Of a stretch of DNA of 64,000 nt, positions 60,907 to 64,000 are shown piece by piece. The position numbers and the translations under genes were made by a program. Within the stretch, counting starts at the first letter, position 1. Every line of letters begins with the position of its first letter. The stretch is from Ooceraea biroi. Lineage: Eukaryota > Arthropoda > Insecta > Hymenoptera > Formicidae. The notes under the pieces are model-generated. The model saw only the letters and a program-made list of their open reading frames with translations, was not told where the DNA came from and searched no databases. The DNA lies in assembly GCF_003672135.1 (NCBI RefSeq), contig NC_039508.1, forward strand, positions 4,030,001 through 4,094,000, written 5' to 3'.

Positions 60907-63038
60907 ATGGATGACAAATCTGGCCATGGCAAAGAGGACGATAACGATGCTGACGTAGAATCCAAAGTAGGTTAATAAAATGTTTGCTGAAAATATGTGA
61001 ATATTTTAACAAACTCGTAAACATTTGAGGCTTCATATAAAAAATTTACGTCTATGCATTTGCAGGCGATATTAAGGAAAAAGCTGCAGGTAAAGTCTGA
61101 CGCGCTCGTGGTGTTGAGCCAAGAGTTGAATCAATATAAAATACAGCGAGATCAATTTAAATTGATGGCTGAAAAAATACAGGAAAGATTTTTGCACTTG
61201 AAGAAGCAGATGTGTGATACGAAGGAGTCGAACAAGTACGTCGCAATGCAAATCAAATGGAACAAGAATATCCTATCTTGTGATCTCTTTTATTAAGTAA
61301 TAAATATGTTCTGCAGGTGTGACAGTTTAGAGAATAATTTTAGAACATTAGATCTATTGACGGAAGCACGGGAACAGAACAAATGCCTGAGGCTACAAGT
61401 TGAAACGTTGAGGCAAAGGCTGATGGACGCAGAGGGCGATATAAAGGCATTACGTACGAATAATAATCATAACAATCGGGTTTCGGTTGACCAAGAGGCT
61501 CAGCTTGCACCAGCGATGCATCAGAGAGAGGAGATGATAGAGCAACTAGAGAAATTAAATTTAAGGGTAAGTATATAAACAGTTAATAATTATAGCAATT
61601 ACAATAAATACATTGATACATTAATTGTTACACAGACCACGCACCACTAGTGGAAGATTAATTAGATGCTTGAATTTGAAGTTTAGAATTATTACATGAC
61701 ATTGCTCATTTATTTAATAATTTCCCTCTATTTCCATTGTAGTGTTCACAGTTGCAAACGGATCTGCAGACCGTGCTCGATGAGAAGCATGAATTGGAAG
61801 TAGAAAGAGACGCGTTCAAGTGTAAAGCGCATCGTCTGAATCATGAACTGTCTAAAGCTCTAAGTGCTTCCAAACCAGTTGACCTGGACGCACTTATCAA
61901 TGAGAATAGGTAACCAACGAACGAGCAATTAGTTTGGAGGTATACATTTTCTGGTCTGCTTTATAGGGCAAATTTTGCTTCAGGTATCTACAAGAGAGAC
62001 TGCAACAATTGCTCGAGGAAAAGGAACTCACGCGTCAATCGTTGTCGAAATATAAGGTAGTTCAAAGAATTATGAACATTCTTTCGAATTTGTAATCGTT
62101 AATTTTTGCAGAGCATGCTGGACAGCAAAAGGGCTAAGGGGGCCATGAAGTTGGGAGTCAATTCCGCGGCTGGAACGGTGATGACTCACAAGCAGGGTAA
62201 GATTCGTGCTGCGTATATAGTTCGTAACACTTCGCTATGCCAGAAATTGTTAACGCGAGACTGTTTCTCTCCGTTTCTAGTGGAACAACTTCTTCAGGAG
62301 AGTTCTTACATTCCGCCTCAGAAATCTGCCGCTGCTGTCACCGATTTACGATGTCTTTGCACAGCCCTGTTGGAGGCGTTGAATGACAAGACTTTAGCTC
62401 TGGCGCACCAGAAGAAGGCGAACAAGTAAAGAATTCATTGCGACTTGCGTAGATGTCGGAGATTTTGCAAGGTAATTTATACGTTGTGTACGTTGTTTGC
62501 AGAATATTGGCGTTGAGGATTTGCGAATTGGACAGTGCGATACAATCACCAACCATGAAGCTCTTGGAAGGATACACGAGCGCCAATATTGATTCGAAAT
62601 GTGAGCTATCATTATGCAAGATATACTATTTAATTATATTAATTAATAAATTGAAATAAATGATTCTATTTAATTAATTAATTTTTAATAATTTAATTAT
62701 ATATATTATATTATGTATTATATTATATATTATTTACACATACACCATATAATATATATAATTAATATATGTATTATTATATAATATTACTATCATACTT
62801 ATCCTTTGCAGGTGATAATGAGTTAAACGATTTGGATCACGCAGTTAATGGTAATACGGATAGCATCGAGGAGAACAGTATCATAACAGATGAGAACAAT
62901 GTGCATTGTAGCTCGTCACCCGAGAGTCAAGTTATGCAGCAGTTGCAATCGATACAAATGAGTCTTCCAAAGAATCTAGGAGTCTTGGTCCAAAAGGCGT
63001 TAAACAATTTGAAGGATAAGGACAAACAAAAAATATGA
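60907..63038 (+). CDS. CCDC149: Coiled-coil domain-containing protein 149
   Basis: Nine exons: 60907-60966, 61066-61235, 61317-61566, 61743-61909, 61984-62056, 62112-62196, 62281-62425, 62503-62600, 62812-63038; 424 residues. After an acidic start (MDDKSGHGKEDDNDADVES) comes a long coiled coil rich in Leu, Glu, Lys and Gln (KKLQVKSDALVVLSQELNQY, LVLEEKE-type heptads, LQERLQQLLEEKEL). The conserved block AMKLGVNSAAGTVMTHKQVE and LCTALLEALNDKTLALAHQK follow. The last exon is acidic and Ser-rich and ends NNLKDKDKQKI. The order of coiled coil then these blocks matches animal CCDC149. Its molecular role is poorly known, so none is assigned. Splice phases agree throughout. Confidence 0.9.
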
Positions 63039-63152
63039 AATTAAAAGTGTACATGTAAAAAGATGCACGTGCCTCTGTACACACGACGCGTGTGTATAAA
63101 GCATATTTCTGGGTTGGGGCAATCTCTAATCAACACGGTTCATTGAACGACT

Positions 63153-63336
63153 CAGATAGCAGACAGAGAGTCTAAAACGAATTCACTTGCCATGTCACTA
63201 ATTCCGAGTTCAGTTTCGGATGCAAAAAGAATAGAAAAAATGTTATGGAGCGTAAAAGAATTCTTTTTGCATCTGAAAATGAACTCGGAATTTGTGACAT
63301 AGACAAGAATCCTTTTTGAACTCTCCGTGCTATCTG
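63153..63336. repeat. 184-bp foldback element (MITE-like hairpin)
   Basis: The whole interval is an imperfect palindrome. The inner arms at about 63193-63232 and 63260-63299 pair over 40 bp with about four mismatches (AATTCCGAGTTCA with TGAACTCGGAATT; GATGCAAAAAGAAT with ATTCTTTTTGCATC) around a loop of about 27 nt. Pairing continues outward with gaps to CAGATAGC at 63153 and GCTATCTG at 63336. No coding potential. The form suggests a MITE; a structured 3' UTR RNA is the alternative. Confidence 0.75.
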
Positions 63337-63963
63337 GGAATTAGTCTTCGTAAATCTAGTCTTTATGAGTTATATTTAAGAAGCAGCAAACTCTATTATG
63401 AGTGCCAGCAAATTATTAAATCGATATTTTTGTCAAGAGAAGTCGCGGTTAGAGATGATTTTATCGTGAAAGATTTTCTTCATGATTTATGAAGAACATT
63501 TAGTTACGCGACATCATTTGTTGTCAACAAATTAATGGACATATCGCTTATGTGTAACTGCAGCATTGCAATACGTAATGAATTGACAGTAGAACAATTA
63601 CGATAGAGCTCACGTTGAATACTTGGAATGCTATATCCATCCTTCATGTATTTGACGTAAGTGCTATTTATTTTATTTCTATTAACTATAAATTGAAGAG
63701 ATAAATTTGTCAGATGATTTACGCCGTATGTACATTTAATGATGTGTGTGTATTATTAGATATTGTTACATTCTATATAATTACAAAATTCTAATTACAT
63801 ACGTTACATAAATATATAGTATGATAATAATTTATTGACAAGTTATTCATTTGAATATACACATGATCACGCTAATGCGTTGCCGCAAAAACATGGATAG
63901 TTGTTAAATGTTTCTGTACCTTATGCACACGTTTAAGGAGTACGACTGTACATTTATCGACAC

Positions 63964-63969
63964 AATAAA
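63964..63969 (+). terminator. Candidate distal polyadenylation signal, CCDC149
   Basis: AATAAA lies 926 nt after the CCDC149 stop codon, followed by a GATTGTAAG stretch. It is the clearest + strand hexamer before the window ends, but a nearer variant signal could be used. Confidence 0.3.
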
Positions 63970-64000
63970 AAACGATTGTAAGAAAACTGCGAAAGAGCGT

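Larger units (their letters stand above)
63039..64000 (+). other. Downstream of CCDC149; 3' UTR and foldback element
   Basis: No further gene is visible up to the window edge. The foldback element at 63153-63336 lies about 115 bp after the CCDC149 stop and would be in its 3' UTR if transcription runs to the hexamer at 63964-63969. Open frames here are short and unrecognised. Confidence 0.45.

Overview
This is a 64-kb piece of an insect nuclear chromosome. Genes are split by GT-AG introns, many only 70-150 bp, on an AT-rich background with CpG-rich blocks near presumed gene starts. Protein flavour, mariner-type transposon remains and a CCTAA-type repeat suggest a hymenopteran, most likely an ant. 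That placement is inference; no sequence here proves the species. I joined exons by hand from splice sites and reading phase. Every coding model given as a gene closes in frame from start to stop.

Left half (about 1-40 kb): three long genes for cell-surface proteins. (1) + strand, 6423-15572: a type I membrane protein with five CUB domains, one LDL-receptor class A domain, a transmembrane segment and an acidic tail. This is the layout of the C. elegans acetylcholine-receptor clustering protein LEV-10. It has an in-frame 27-nt microexon and an alternative last exon that looks like a GPI-anchor signal. A decayed mariner/Tc1-type transposon sits in one intron. (2) - strand, 21987-25945: a transmembrane adaptor with a 12-residue ectodomain, a CxCxC juxtamembrane motif and a long tail holding some two dozen tyrosines, mostly in Y-x-x-hydrophobic context. 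Its layout resembles vertebrate PAG1/Cbp. (3) - strand, 28365-39981: a 1344-residue leucine-rich-repeat membrane protein of the chaoptin/hattifattener type. Its start codon lies alone in a 5' exon 4.9 kb upstream, and that intron carries a nearly perfect 181-bp inverted repeat.

Right half (43-63 kb): a compact group of mostly housekeeping genes. These are Vps16 (+; HOPS/CORVET core), phosphopantothenoylcysteine synthetase (-; coenzyme A synthesis), NDUFA4 (-; cytochrome c oxidase-associated MLRQ subunit), a FER/Fps85D F-BAR-SH2 tyrosine kinase (+), eIF2B alpha (-; translation initiation) and CCDC149 (+; coiled coil). NDUFA4/FER and eIF2B-alpha/CCDC149 are divergent pairs that may share promoters. 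Vps16/PPCS and FER/eIF2B-alpha are convergent.

Between genes lie about 6.4 kb without a gene at 15.6-22.0 kb (probably 3' UTRs), about 3 kb at 40-43 kb with two families of short repeats, and a 184-bp foldback element downstream of CCDC149. I saw no rRNA, tRNA, CRISPR or prokaryotic feature.

Most worth following: the membrane-versus-GPI switch and microexon in the LEV-10-like gene; the tyrosine-array adaptor, with a possible short isoform lacking the tyrosines; and the long intronic hairpin.
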